Origin: Seminavis robusta
Taxonomy: Eukaryota > Bacillariophyta > Bacillariophyceae > Naviculales > Naviculaceae
Direction of reading: 5' to 3'
Length of the DNA stretch: 64,000 nucleotides
NCBI GenBank assembly: GCA_903772945.1
Contig: CAICTM010000409.1
Span: 1 to 64,000 of the forward strand
The notes beneath the pieces were generated by a model, which saw only the letters and a list, made by a program, of their open reading frames with translations, was not told the origin of the DNA and ran no database searches. Position numbers and translations under genes: made by a program. Each line of letters opens with the position of its first letter. Position 1 is the stretch's first letter. Shown one piece after another: positions 21,365 through 32,056 of the stretch.

Positions 21365-21660
21365 GTTTTAGACCATGGCTAGTGGCTTAACCAATGCATT
21401 GATCTAGCTAGACAAAGGTTTTGTCTCCCCAACACACTCACGAACACTCCCCATGAAAATATTTGGCTGGATTGCCTGGAGCCATAATTGAAAATCAGGC
21501 TTGAATTCCATTTGTTGCCATTTGTCATGGGGTTCTCCATGGGAAAAGGTGCTTCATCCCTTACTATCAGGGATCGATCTGCACTGTAGAGTCGCTCTGG
21601 TAGAGGTTGAAAGGGGGTTGTTGGCTTGATGCAAGAGGAGAGCAGCATACAGTCGTAGAG
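21365..21660. repeat. Dispersed repeat, copy 1
   Basis: It aligns in the same orientation with 49340-49620 over about 280 bp. Shared blocks in order are CTCCCCAACACACTCAC, AAAATCAGGCTTG, TTTGTTG(C/T)CATT, TTCTCCATGGGAAA, and ATCTGCACTGTAGAGT. No open frame or terminal repeats define a known class. Confidence 0.75.
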
Positions 21661-21701
21661 TAAAGGTGGATTCATTGACGTGAGACATTTTTCCTTGAAT
21701 C

Positions 21702-21765
21702 TTCAATCGAATCGAATCGATTCGATTCGACTCGAATCGATTCGATTCGACTCGACTCGACTCAT
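21702..21765. repeat. Tandem repeat of TCGAT/TCGAC words
   Basis: A run of degenerate 5-base units (AATCGATTCGATTCGACTCG) forms a self-complementary stretch of about 60 bp. It may fold back on itself. Confidence 0.85.
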
Positions 21766-21942
21766 TCTTTCAGTCCATTGTGTATGGACTGTCGAAAAAT
21801 AGTAAAAGAATTCTATTTTTAAAAATTGTCCACCGTGCCGCTACCCTAAACCGATAACCCCCACAAACATTGGGATGGAGCGAGTTGCCCCCCTCAACCG
21901 GGAAAGTTTAAACCCAACCGAGGCAAGATATTAAGGGGAAGG

Positions 21943-22179
21943 TCACCAACTGGACCCGCCCGTGCTGCTGCTGTCATCAGCACTGCTACTAGCTGCACTA
22001 TTGCTGATAGTGTCAACACTGCAATTGTCTGAATCAAGATCAGACCGGAAAGCCTGACCCAAAGTTGCTCCTGCCTCGTGGAAGGCTGCTGCCAGTTGTT
22101 GCTGCTCTCTGCTTGCTCTGTCCACCACTGGCATCCAATTTGAAAGCCAGGCTTTGATATCGGACAGCGCCATTTCCAT
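21943..22179 (-). CDS. Possible short protein or last exon, charged, unknown
   Basis: An ATG frame of 78 codons with helix-forming, polar composition (RASREQQQLAAAFHEAG) and an Asp/Ser-rich tail. The same frame is protein-like upstream of the ATG for about 25 codons (CQLHFQKATRDQ), so the reading may be the 3' exon of a longer gene whose other exons were not resolved. A donor-like GGAG|GTAAGC at about 22500-22509 (minus) is a candidate upstream boundary. No family is recognised. Confidence 0.25.
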   Translation of the reverse strand: MEMALSDIKAWLSNWMPVVDRASREQQQLAAAFHEAGATLGQAFRSDLDSDNCSVDTISNSAASSSADDSSSTGGSSW

Positions 22180-23186
22180 TTGGTCTCTAGTAGCCTTTTG
22201 AAAATGGAGTTGACAAGAGACAGTGGCACCTGGACTGTCGAAAAAACAACGAGCCGGAATATGACAGCTGGACCCTGCCCTCTCCCTTCAGAAACCCAGC
22301 CAGCAACGTATCCTCTTCAGATCTTCGCAATTTTGTCGCCGCCAACAAGCCAAGACCAACCAATGTCTGCGTCATCAATCAATCTGGATGCTGCTTCTCA
22401 TAGTTGCGAGGGTTCTTACAAGGTCCCTCCCGATGGTGAAGCAATGTGGCAAGAAACGCAAGTATATCCCAACTGTTTGAATACCCTGGCCAAAGCTTAC
22501 CTCCAAGCAAAAGACAAACTCTTTGTGGGGCTGGTTCAACAGAGCTTAGTCAGGATTGTCTGCCGCACGTGAAATATGGAGGATCCCGATTCTTGTCATG
22601 CCTGCTACGAGGTACGCTGTACTCAGAGTACCGGTAGACGGTTGGTTGCTGGGTTGCCAGGGAAGGTTGCAAAGAGTACCAGCTATGCAGACAAGTTTGC
22701 TCTGCAGTACCGACAATGCTTCTACTTGCAGCCAGCCGCAGTGATGCCGTCCGATGAAGCAACATACCTATGTAACATGTTGTGGATGGTGTATGAATGA
22801 TGAATGGGTGAATACCCCATGGCAGCTGTACCGCCATGCTGTACCGGTTGTACCGTACTGTACCCATGTAGGCATAGCCACTTCCCCTTCACCCATTACA
22901 CGAGCAGAAACGGTACAGGCGGTCATCCTGCTATATATAGGGTTTGGTTAGAAGTAGCTAGAAGGGCAAATATGATTTAATAGACTGTGTTCCAAGGGAC
23001 AGGAGGTTTTAAAAAATGCAACAGGTGACCTTGCATCAACTGCAGGATTGACGGCTCACAAAATCTCTCAGAAAGCAGTCTTTTCAATGGTGCCGGGCCC
23101 AATCGCTCCTGCGCTTCTGTGCTTTGCCTCTCGAAACCAAAATAAAATATAACGACATTGTAGACAAACCCACAAGTAGCAAAAAG
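22180..23186. other. Intergenic region, no confident gene
   Basis: It has many GTACCG/TACCGGT words around 22630 and 22830-22865, and a TATATATAG word near 22931-22939. Several short frames overlap on both strands without protein-like features. Confidence 0.35.
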
Positions 23187-23624
23187 ATGAACAGTTTCAT
23201 CACGAGTTTACTGGGCACCCTGGAAACAGCGGACGTCACAATAATCGACGACAATGCTGGAGGGAAATCGTTGCTCAACAAACGAGCTGCTCGTCGGCCT
23301 GCGTCCGCTGCCAGTATCGAGTCTCTTGAGAGATGGCAAGAGCGCAAAGCTCAAACAAGAAAGGAGTCACTAGCTCCTCCCAGCCCACCTTTTAGACGAA
23401 TCCATTCCAATGAAGAAACCACGGTTTCTCGATGGAGGGCATGCCGCAAGCCACAGGAACCGGCTCGTCTAGAATGTGATCAAAAGCAGGATGGTGCAAG
23501 CCCTGTTCACCCTCCTCATGCTCCTTGTAGACGAGGCAGTATCGAGAGACGCACAGAAGGCGAAGAGATGTCGTTGTGCTCTGATTCCATCGTCGCCTTT
23601 CTGTCGACCTGTGAGGCTGCTTGA
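23187..23624 (+). CDS. Small basic protein of unknown function, 145 residues
   Basis: The start chosen is the ATG at 23187; the frame is open upstream only through non-ATG codons. The protein is rich in Arg, Ser and Pro. It shows a stepwise pattern of short tryptophan-centred motifs: SIESLERWQERK, PPSPPFRRIHS, TVSRWRACRK, CRRGSIERR. Motifs of the form RW...P.P.R..S recur in diatom proteins of unknown role and look like kinase-target or docking repeats; that reading is inference. No signal peptide or membrane helix is present, so it is probably cytosolic or nuclear. It lies between the left acyl-ligase copy and the BAHD gene with no visible link to either. Confidence 0.5.
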   Translation: MNSFITSLLGTLETADVTIIDDNAGGKSLLNKRAARRPASAASIESLERWQERKAQTRKESLAPPSPPFRRIHSNEETTVSRWRACRKPQEPARLECDQKQDGASPVHPPHAPCRRGSIERRTEGEEMSLCSDSIVAFLSTCEAA

Positions 23625-24179
23625 TTTTGATCTCACAAAGTCATGCGGTGGGTGGGGTGGGTGTAGGTGGCTATGAGGATGGGGAGGGGTAGCAGACACG
23701 CCTGAGAAACTAAAACTAGCAAGGGGTATTTATTTGATCGTCAATTACTATTGGAGATTTCATGCACATCAACTATACACGTATTATTGGCTGTAGCATT
23801 CTAGTGTGAACCAGCAAAACCCGTCAGATTTCTGTTGGCAGCCAGCTGTTCCGTGGGTTCTCGAGATATTCACTCAATTAGTTTGCGACGTCGTGATGAA
23901 CATACGTGTTGACATGTTGCAAGTATACATTGGACCTTTTCCACTTTCTTTTGATCCGTCTAGTTGTCGGGTGGCTGGATCGCAGGCCCAAGGGAGGTAT
24001 CCGTGCCTACCACAACGTTGAGAGACGGGAGCCCTACCGGTACCGTATAATCCGCTGCGCTTCATAACTCCCATCATAAACTCCCACCACTAGCTGGCAA
24101 CCCACCTGAACAAACACCTGACACCCGAGCTGGTAGTGTACCGAGACACTAGCTAGCTAGCTGGCTGGGAGCAAATGTC
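23625..24179. other. Intergenic spacer, no gene seen
   Basis: The 3' flanks of two convergent genes. It contains TACCGGTACCG near 24037 and a TAGCTAGCTAGCTGGCTGG run near 24151. Confidence 0.4.
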
Positions 24180-26117
24180 TCACGCCACGGGAAACAAAGC
24201 AGAACGTTTTTGCGGCTCTGGATAGGCATCTTCTCCTACTGTGTCTGATGAGTGCACAGGAGGCACTCCGAGCTGTTGTTGTTGTTGTATCAACTGAGCC
24301 TGTGCCTCCAGGAATGCTTTGCAAAGCTCTCGATGCTTCCGTTGCGCTTTCTCGACCTTTCTGGAAGGAAGAAATAGATTGTACTTGACACCGTATTGTT
24401 GTTGGGTTTCTGGATAATCCGTTGTTGTTGTCATTGATGATGAAGTGTCGTCCCCCTGCATTGCCATTGATTTCATAATGACAGAAGCATATGTCGATTG
24501 TCCCATGGGTAATGGATGCGATGGATGACCATGAAAGGCAACTATATTCTGGTTGGATGAAAACGAAATGTCGACCAGTGGAAACTGACTCCATGAGGTT
24601 GTGGGAAAAGATTCTGCGGTGGACACATGTGCACTACCTGCGGCCTTGCCCATTTTGGATTGAAACAATCTCTCTGGCAGTTGTAACATTCCCTTCGTGA
24701 GCGCCACCCGGATGGATCTTGCGGCGCCCGTGACATCTCCAATGCCAAATGACTTTTGGGTAGAAGGGTGCTCCGCTACCACGTTGGTAATGCCATTGCC
24801 AAAGAGCCCACCACGAGAAGAAGATTGATCAGGTGCGTTCTTGTTGCACTCATCATCAGCAGTACTCATAATATCATTCATGTCGGCAAACGAGTCGACC
24901 CCACAGCGGCCCCGCATATTGACGACCATGCTAATGTTCCAACTGTGTTCCCCCGAAAGAGCTCGTTTCAACAACCAACCAAATGCCGTCACCAAGTCAT
25001 TGGTGGATATATAGGAACAAGGCGAGTCATCTGTGCGTTTCTTGTCGTTTCGAATGGCTTCCATTCCTACCTCCTTCATGGCACTTAGCACCTGTGGCGA
25101 GAAAGGCAGCGCCAAGTATTCATGTCGGCCTTCATTGGTACATGGAGGTGGTTGGTCACGATCATTGTCGTTTTGTTTGTCTGCATTATTATTTGGCGTG
25201 GAGACGAATGAGGATGGCGACCACCAGTCACTCCACCATGCTGTGGTTTGTTGTTGGGGATGATGGAGACCCATGAGATCCGCCAGATCTTCCGTCATCA
25301 TTCCACCACAGGCGGCTGTGGCTCTCCGATTGCTGATTTGTCGTGGGTACGGGAGTTGTTGCATTTCTCTCCCCCAGCACTGTACAAAACGGACACACGA
25401 GGCAGTGTCTCCCAGGGCATGCAAACAGTTGACACCGATGGCCGTTCCACCGCATTCAAAGTAGGTCACTCGAATCTTGACCAGACTGTCGTAGGTTTCA
25501 CTTTCGCGATCATCATTATTGTCATGGCCATGATCAAAAAGCGCGTCAAACAGTGGCAGCAAATGGGGATGCCCCGTTCCAGACACATGCGAATGTCCCC
25601 GTTCACTGTCACTATTATTATTCTTGTCGTTATCGTTAGTATCGTTAGTACCAAGCCACTGGTCGAGTGTGGTATCGACGGCTTGTCCAAATGCCAGTGA
25701 GATGGTGTCGGTTTGGGGGGCGCACTGAATGGACTGGAAGGTTGTTGTTTGGATGCTTCCACTAATCACGGGGAAATGAACCAGAACGCGTCCCAATGAC
25801 GATTGGAGCGCTTGTGCATCGAGCGTCTCGCGGAAAAAGTAGGCAAATGGCAGTTGCTCGTGCCGAAGATGCACGTCCGAGACCGTCAAGGGGACTTGGA
25901 ATGCTAAGCTGTCATCGTCGCGATGATCATTCTTCAATGCGGCAGACACTTGATGACGAGACCGAGTGGACACCACAAAGGGGGCGGTATAGGGGGCGCC
26001 ACCAGTATCTACAGCGACGGAGAGTCGTCGCCGTTGGCATGGTTGCTGGCGATGGCACCACTGAAGATACTGCCAGAGCCGACCCGCTGGCATGCCTCTG
26101 AGCAGTTGAGACCTCAT
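24180..26117 (-). CDS. BAHD-like acyltransferase, 645 residues
   Basis: Single exon from the ATG at 26117. After an Arg/Gln-rich N-terminus that could act as a targeting peptide, the protein shows the two-lobed acyl-CoA-dependent transferase pattern. The N-lobe has VHLRHEQLPFAYFF and LGRVLVHFPVISGSI; the catalytic HxxxD motif reads HALGD at about residue 235; the C-lobe carries VNMRGRCG and a late FSSNQNIVAFHGHP segment where BAHD enzymes have DFGWG (not kept). Asn/Asp runs interrupt loops. BAHD enzymes move acyl groups from CoA thioesters to hydroxyl or amino groups. Its position between two acyl-AMP-ligase/carrier genes on the same strand suggests a linked acylation pathway, which is an inference. 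Length exceeds the usual 430-480 because of inserted low-complexity loops. Confidence 0.75.
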   Translation of the reverse strand: MRSQLLRGMPAGRLWQYLQWCHRQQPCQRRRLSVAVDTGGAPYTAPFVVSTRSRHQVSAALKNDHRDDDSLAFQVPLTVSDVHLRHEQLPFAYFFRETLDAQALQSSLGRVLVHFPVISGSIQTTTFQSIQCAPQTDTISLAFGQAVDTTLDQWLGTNDTNDNDKNNNSDSERGHSHVSGTGHPHLLPLFDALFDHGHDNNDDRESETYDSLVKIRVTYFECGGTAIGVNCLHALGDTASCVRFVQCWGREMQQLPYPRQISNRRATAACGGMMTEDLADLMGLHHPQQQTTAWWSDWWSPSSFVSTPNNNADKQNDNDRDQPPPCTNEGRHEYLALPFSPQVLSAMKEVGMEAIRNDKKRTDDSPCSYISTNDLVTAFGWLLKRALSGEHSWNISMVVNMRGRCGVDSFADMNDIMSTADDECNKNAPDQSSSRGGLFGNGITNVVAEHPSTQKSFGIGDVTGAARSIRVALTKGMLQLPERLFQSKMGKAAGSAHVSTAESFPTTSWSQFPLVDISFSSNQNIVAFHGHPSHPLPMGQSTYASVIMKSMAMQGDDTSSSMTTTTDYPETQQQYGVKYNLFLPSRKVEKAQRKHRELCKAFLEAQAQLIQQQQQLGVPPVHSSDTVGEDAYPEPQKRSALFPVA

Positions 26118-27043
26118 AATATAAAATACGATGAGGCAATTCTGACCTTATGTCCACTGATACGATGTTGGCTCTACCTTACCGGTACTTATGGCATAGC
26201 GAGTATGGAGGTATGGAGTATGGCCCAATCTTCGCCGCCATCTCAACATTGTCAACTCAACAGAAGAAGTGCGTGGTGGAATGACAGGTTGGTCGGTTTC
26301 GCAATTAGTCGAGTGAAGGTGCTTCCGTGTGAAACACGGAAGGTCGCCAGGATGACGGACACGACGTCACATGCTTTGGGCTTGCGGGCGTGACAAGAAG
26401 CTCAGTAAAAGCATTATGATACATTACTCGGAATGGGTTTAAGAAATAATGCTGGATAAATAACACTTGGGGGGTCTTGACTAAAAACTAAGGGGGGCTG
26501 AGCTAAATCGGCAAATACATGGAGAACAAAGAGCAGGAAGCACCAATATAAGTCCAACCCCTCTCCCTGGCCCTAACAACATGTCATTTCCCACCACACA
26601 AGGCTTCCTCCCACCCCGATCCATAACCCTTTTTAATTTAGTCATAATTTTCCTAGGTAGTCTAGCTAGCTAGTACAGGATCGCAGCCTCAATAGGGATG
26701 TTGGACGATTTCAGTTTTGCTAACAGCGATTTTTGAAACCAAGGCAGAATTAAAAAGAGGAATTCAAAAATTAGAAAGGGATTGTTTCCAAGGGAGGATT
26801 ATTTGAGGGAGATGTTTTCACAAAGGAGAGCTGAAGAAATAATTGTATAAGGGAAGAAAGAAAAAAAGGAGGATATGGGCGTTTGAATTATGGGATAATT
26901 TGAAATATTATAAATGATGCTAAAATTTGAAGGCATAGTTTCAAAATTTGAGGGACAAGGGAGAATCGGCAAAAACGTCGAAAGGTCCCTGTGCAGCCCA
27001 ATATGGGTTTCGCTGGTACCTGGAAAGTGCCGACATAACCCAT
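26118..27043. other. Intergenic spacer, AT-rich, no gene seen
   Basis: Strongly A-rich on the + strand from 26740 to 26960, with no protein-like frame. It contains CTAGCTAGCTAG near 26662 and a 22-base word identical to one near 21256. Confidence 0.45.
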
Positions 27044-30000
27044 CTAGCCAGAGGGTGTGGTAGCTACCGGTATGGCTACTGTCACACTCTTAAAGAAGAG
27101 CTTCCAGGGGCCATGCTCTGAAGCAGGAACCACAGATCCAGCAGGGGTGTAACAACCTGGATGCAACACCCCAGTTACTTGGGTGTCATCTAGGGTGAGC
27201 CCATTGGCATCAATAAAGTGCCCACTCACATGGGAATCATCCACAATGGTGTTACCATGAAAGTGAAGCTTACTGTACTCGTAGAGCGAGTTTCCAAAGT
27301 ACCAAAGCTCTCCTTGCACTGTTGCTCCCATCATGCGAGCGTAGTAGGCGAACATGGGTGTGCCATAGAGAAGAAAGACCAGCCAGTTCCCTACTCCAAA
27401 CTGCCACATATGGTTGATGTATACTCCACAAAAGCTTTGCTGCAAAGGTCTTGGTAGATTCAGCATCACCACTTCAACAGCCTTGGTCAAAAGAATCCAA
27501 ACAAACAGCTGGAGGACAAAGGCTGCTGCCAAGCCAACAGCGATGATGGTAAAGGAGGGGTTAGCCAATACGGCAACACCAACCTCATAGGCAGGGATGA
27601 GACTGGCAAAAATGACAACATTCAGTAGCAGCTGCAGGAATTCTGGAAGGATCATGTCCATGATCAAGCTGAGCTGCCATGATTTTCCTGCTTGGTTCAA
27701 CTCAGTGATGTTGTCCCTTACATCAGACCTGGGAGGAATTTGGGATCTGATGATCTTGACTCCTGTATGGAGGTTGGAATTGTAGCCAACACTGCTGTTG
27801 ATGATCTCCATCTTGGAGTCTGCCTTCTGGTCCAGGTCAACAGTGCTAGTGGCCACAAAGGACTTGCGGATCTTGACAAAATCAACCTTGGAGGGGAAGA
27901 AAATTCGGTATGGGTTGTTGAGGCAAGAAGCCATATCAACATCCAGACCATGGAGGAACAGGATGATATGCCAGAGCTTTGTCTGGCCAAAGAATGGAGT
28001 TTGAGACCAAGAGGCAATTCGGAAATGGAAGTCACATGCCCAGTTAGTTGCTTTTCGCCATAGTGAACCCTCATACTCATCTGATGGATTCCGTTTCCCA
28101 ATGAGCAACCATTTGAGAGCAATGCTAGGGATGATGGCAAGGAAGGATGTGGCTGGGAAGAGCACAAGCCAATGAAGGATGGTAGCATAACGCCAAGAAG
28201 GCAAAATGACATTGAGGAAGGAATGAACCAGGTAGGAAAGTGCGAAGAAGTGGTATACTTCAATGATGGTCCAGGCTATCTTGAAAGCATCTAAAAACAA
28301 ATCTTGCTGCCAGGATGGTTTTTCACACTTGTTGGGCCCAGAGTTGTGTGCTGGGATGCCTTTGGCAAGGATTCCAGGTGGCACTTCTGCACCCTCTTCC
28401 ACAACAGACAGTTTTTCCACCTTGCTTCCATCACCAACAACAGAACCTGGGCTGATCATGCCAGATACATGGCTGTTCTTGCCAATATTAATTGGTCTGA
28501 AGGCCATTTTGGGGCCTGTATCAGTTTGAGAGAACTTCCTGCACCTGATAGGGTGTGCAATAGTGGCATTGTCTCCCACCCTGACCAAATCACATTCACG
28601 AATGAATGACTCAATCTTGGCAGTCCTTGGCAGATCTGCCCCAAGAAGCCAGTAAAACATCCAAATGTACTTTGTTTCCACAATGAATGGTCCAACAAAT
28701 GACTCCCAGATTTCCAAAAGCCTGTCCACAAACCACCATCGCAAGTAGTCCTTTGACAAGAGGTCAAACTGCTGGGGTCGATACTTGCCAATGACGGCCA
28801 ACTTAGAGAACACCACAACGAGAGAGAATGAGAGGAGGAAAATGGGGATGACCAGAGGCAGCACACTGAATGCGATTGGGCCACGACATTCTCCAGCTCC
28901 AGTTGAGTCACAATGCTTTATGGCCCAGGAAGTCAAGAAGTAGGGCGGAGCAGCTGAGACCAATAGCAACAGAATAATGGTGACTGACCCCAGAGCTTGC
29001 AGAACACCAAGTACAGGTTTGGAGATCTTAGATCTTGATGTATTCCAATCATACTCTTTGCTGCCAACATCATGCCTGGGGAAGCATTGAGCCTCTGATG
29101 CATTCAGAAAGTGAGAAAGTTCTGATGGAGTAGGGTACAGCTGCTGAAAGTTGGAGGGAAGTGACACATGCAGCTCTTCCTCTACTTTGTTTCTGAGTTC
29201 GGCGCTCTTGAGAGAGGTTATCCCATTCTCCATCCAAGTCTTGGATTCATCAATATTTGGTCCAAGGGCAGAGGATGCTACCATGCTCCACCTTTTGGAA
29301 AAATCCTCTCCATTTTTGACATTTTCACCTGTTCTGTGGCCTTCAGAAGTGATGGCTTCGTCAAAGGGATTGCTGACAGTATCATCCTTAGTATTTGCAA
29401 TCATGTAAGCAGGGCTCTGAGTTGCAACAGCAAAACTCTCTCCACAAGGAGCATGTGGTGAAGCTACACAGGTAGAAAGGTTGTACTGGAGAAGCACAGA
29501 ATTGGCCTTCCAGTCACCAGAAAGAGTAGTTTGCCGAACCAATGACCTCTTGAGCTTTCCAGAGGTGGTCTTGGGAGTAAGCCCAACCTTGAGAATGAGC
29601 ACCTCACGCACAGTCAGTCCATGCATTTGAGCAACATGATTGGATATCTTGACAGCTAAGTCATCATTTGCTGCCTTGTCAAAGTCCTTACGAGCCTCAG
29701 CTGTGAGTCCAATACCATCATCTCCGTGTTGGAAGGCCGTGGTCCTCCCAGGTCGGATAACGTCACCAAAAGATTCATCAATGGAAAGCTCAACATCAGT
29801 TGGGTAGTAGTTCTTGCCATTGACAATGATGACATCTTTGAGTCTTCCAGTGACATAAAGTTGTCCATCCACAATCTTGCCCAGATCACCAGTGTCAAGC
29901 CAGGTACCCTCATAATTGGGAAGTACATTGCCAAATGTGGAGGCTGTTAGCTCTTTCTGGCCATAGTAGCCAGCAGCAACTCGAGGTGACTGGGCCCAGA

Positions 30001-31217
30001 TACTCCCAACCATACCATCTTCCACCTCCTTTCCATCCTCAACAATCCGGAGCTTGAGGGTTTCGGAGTCAACCTCGCCACAGGCGACGTGGCCCTCAGC
30101 ATCAGAGTAGCCAGGTCCACCAGTTAGGTATACTACAGATTCAGCAAGGCCATAGATGTTGTAGACATGTTCAGGCCTCATCTTCACTGTGTTTGCGAGT
30201 TCTTTTACCACATGGTTCTGAGCAGGCTCACCACCAAACATGGCACGTCGCACACAACTCCAATCAGAACTTCTTTTTTCTTGCCTCAAACGCTTGAGGA
30301 GCAAGGCATAGGCAAAGTTGGGGCCACAGGTCAGGTTGGCCTGGTAGGTCTCTATCATGTCAGCCCACAACAGAGGCCTAACAACAAAGTCAAGAGGTGA
30401 TGCCATAACCAGATGGGTGCCATGATACAAGGAAGTCAAAAAGCCAGCCACAAGTCCCATGTCTGAGTAGACACCATCAGAAAGTGAGATACATCAGTGC
30501 CAGTATTGGAACATGAATACTGGTCAACACTCAATGATTCTTACCATGGTATTGGGGTACCCATAATGCTGCCACCGTGGAGCTCGCATTGGAAGAAATT
30601 ACATATGACATGTTACCAATGGCCCTGCAGTTCTCTACAAGATTCCGGTGGCTGATCATGACTCCTTTGGGCCGGCCAGTGCTCCCAGATGTGTACTGGA
30701 TAAAGCAGATACCATCTGGGTGGCCCACAAATGTTTCATAGCCTTTTGGCTTACCATGCTTTTGTTTCTTAATTGGCAACTTGTCTGTGCCAATCCACTT
30801 GACCCCAGTCTTGTAAAAGACCCCAGCAGCAGTCATGGCTGTGGCAAAGGCGGTAGTGGTTAGAGCAAATTTGGCTCCAGCATCCTCTGCAAATCCACGG
30901 AATTTGGGCATGTCTGTTTTGAGCTGATTAGGATTGGGTGGGTAGATGCTGCAAGGGATGACTCCAATCTTCATGGCCCCAAACATGCCAGCCAAGAACT
31001 CAAGCCCAAATGGATAAGCAATCATGACACGATCTCCTGTTTGGCACCCCAACTTGAGGAGTCGAGCAGCCACAGCATTGGCCTCATCTTCTAGCTGCTG
31101 GAAGGTCAGCTTGTTTTGTTCCTGGCATTTGATGTCCACCCAAGTATAAAGGACCTTGTCGGGAGTCTTGGCTGAGTGGTGGGCCAAGGCTTCCAAAATG
31201 GTGGAGAAGAATTCCAT
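27044..31217 (-). CDS. Fatty-acyl-AMP ligase / acyl carrier / Pls-like membrane terminal domain protein, right copy, whole, 1,363 residues
   Basis: Exon 1 is 31217-30545 and exon 2 is 30462-27044 (phase-1 junction, QYHDMGL); the total divides by three. The start is the ATG at 31217 (MEFFSTILEAL). Order of parts: FAAL-type adenylation domain (about 1-590; YTSGSTGRPKG, YGLAES, TGDLGKIVDGQLYVTGRLKD, and PKTTSGKLKR); a carrier domain (about 650-720; NGITSLKSAEL); transmembrane segments; a left-handed beta-helix stretch (IRECDLVRVGDNATIAH, IGKNSHVSGM); more helices; and a second hexapeptide stretch (FHGNTIVDDSHVSGHF). This tail resembles the terminal domain of bacterial Pls/epsilon-poly-lysine-type synthetases. 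FAALs activate fatty acids as adenylates and load them onto carrier proteins. Product and membrane are unknown. The last 13 residues differ from the left copy. Confidence 0.85.
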
Positions 31218-32056
31218 TGTTCCTCCCTGTTGACGATGGCAACTAGTGTCAGCAGGTTGTTGCGTTTCCGTCTCGCTCTCTCTCTCTTGACGAGCCAAAC
31301 AAATAGTCCGATGCTGGTTGGGTGCTGGTGTACTGGTTCCCCGTTCCTTCTTGTTGGCAAAGGTTCACGATTTGCTGAGGATGAGCTCGAGATCTCGAAG
31401 AATATAATACACCAGGAAGGGTTGTTTCAAGGTAGGTGATTTCCGACCGCGTCTATGTCATAAGGTCCCATAAAAACGGGCCTACCAGGTACACGGGCGT
31501 TGTGGTTCTGCAACTAACTAAGGAAATGCACCCATCAAAACCTCAGAGCGAGCGTTTCGCCGCGTGGAGCGCCGTGTAACTTTGCTGCATATACTCAATT
31601 GTGGCGAACCCTCATAAGTACATCATTGGACATAGTATAAGGGCAGAACACGATCCGTTATCATATATCCCACATACAGCTATCCCACTATCCCACGGTA
31701 CAAGCGGCAATGTGCATGCCGTTGGCGGCACATGAAAAATCTTGAGGTACGGCATCGGATTGGCCGCAGCTTGCATCCCATGCACCACCGTGGACAACGA
31801 TGCCACGAATAGAGCCACGATGGTCTTTTCTGTGGGTCTTTCTGTGCTTTTGTATGTGTGGCCACGATGGTCACAGCGGCACCATTGTGACTCCCAAGAG
31901 GTTCCCATGACTGTCAAAACTCAGGAATTGATTTGGTCGCGGAAAAAGACCTTCAAAAAAGTTCAGTTCACAACATGGGACGCCAAAGCCAAGCCAAACC
32001 AAGCCACTCGAGCTGCAACCTGGCTTTATAGATCGAGCTGATACGGTAATAGCCAG
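31218..32056. other. Intergenic spacer between divergent genes
   Basis: The 5' flanks of the acyl-ligase gene (-) and GT61 gene (+). The ligase frame stays open for some distance upstream of the ATG at 31217 without another ATG. A minus-strand frame at 31612-31917 has no protein-like features. Confidence 0.4.

Noticed and set aside
31612-31917. Minus-strand open frame of 101 codons
   Set aside because: No features, second overlapping frame open, and location in a divergent promoter region.
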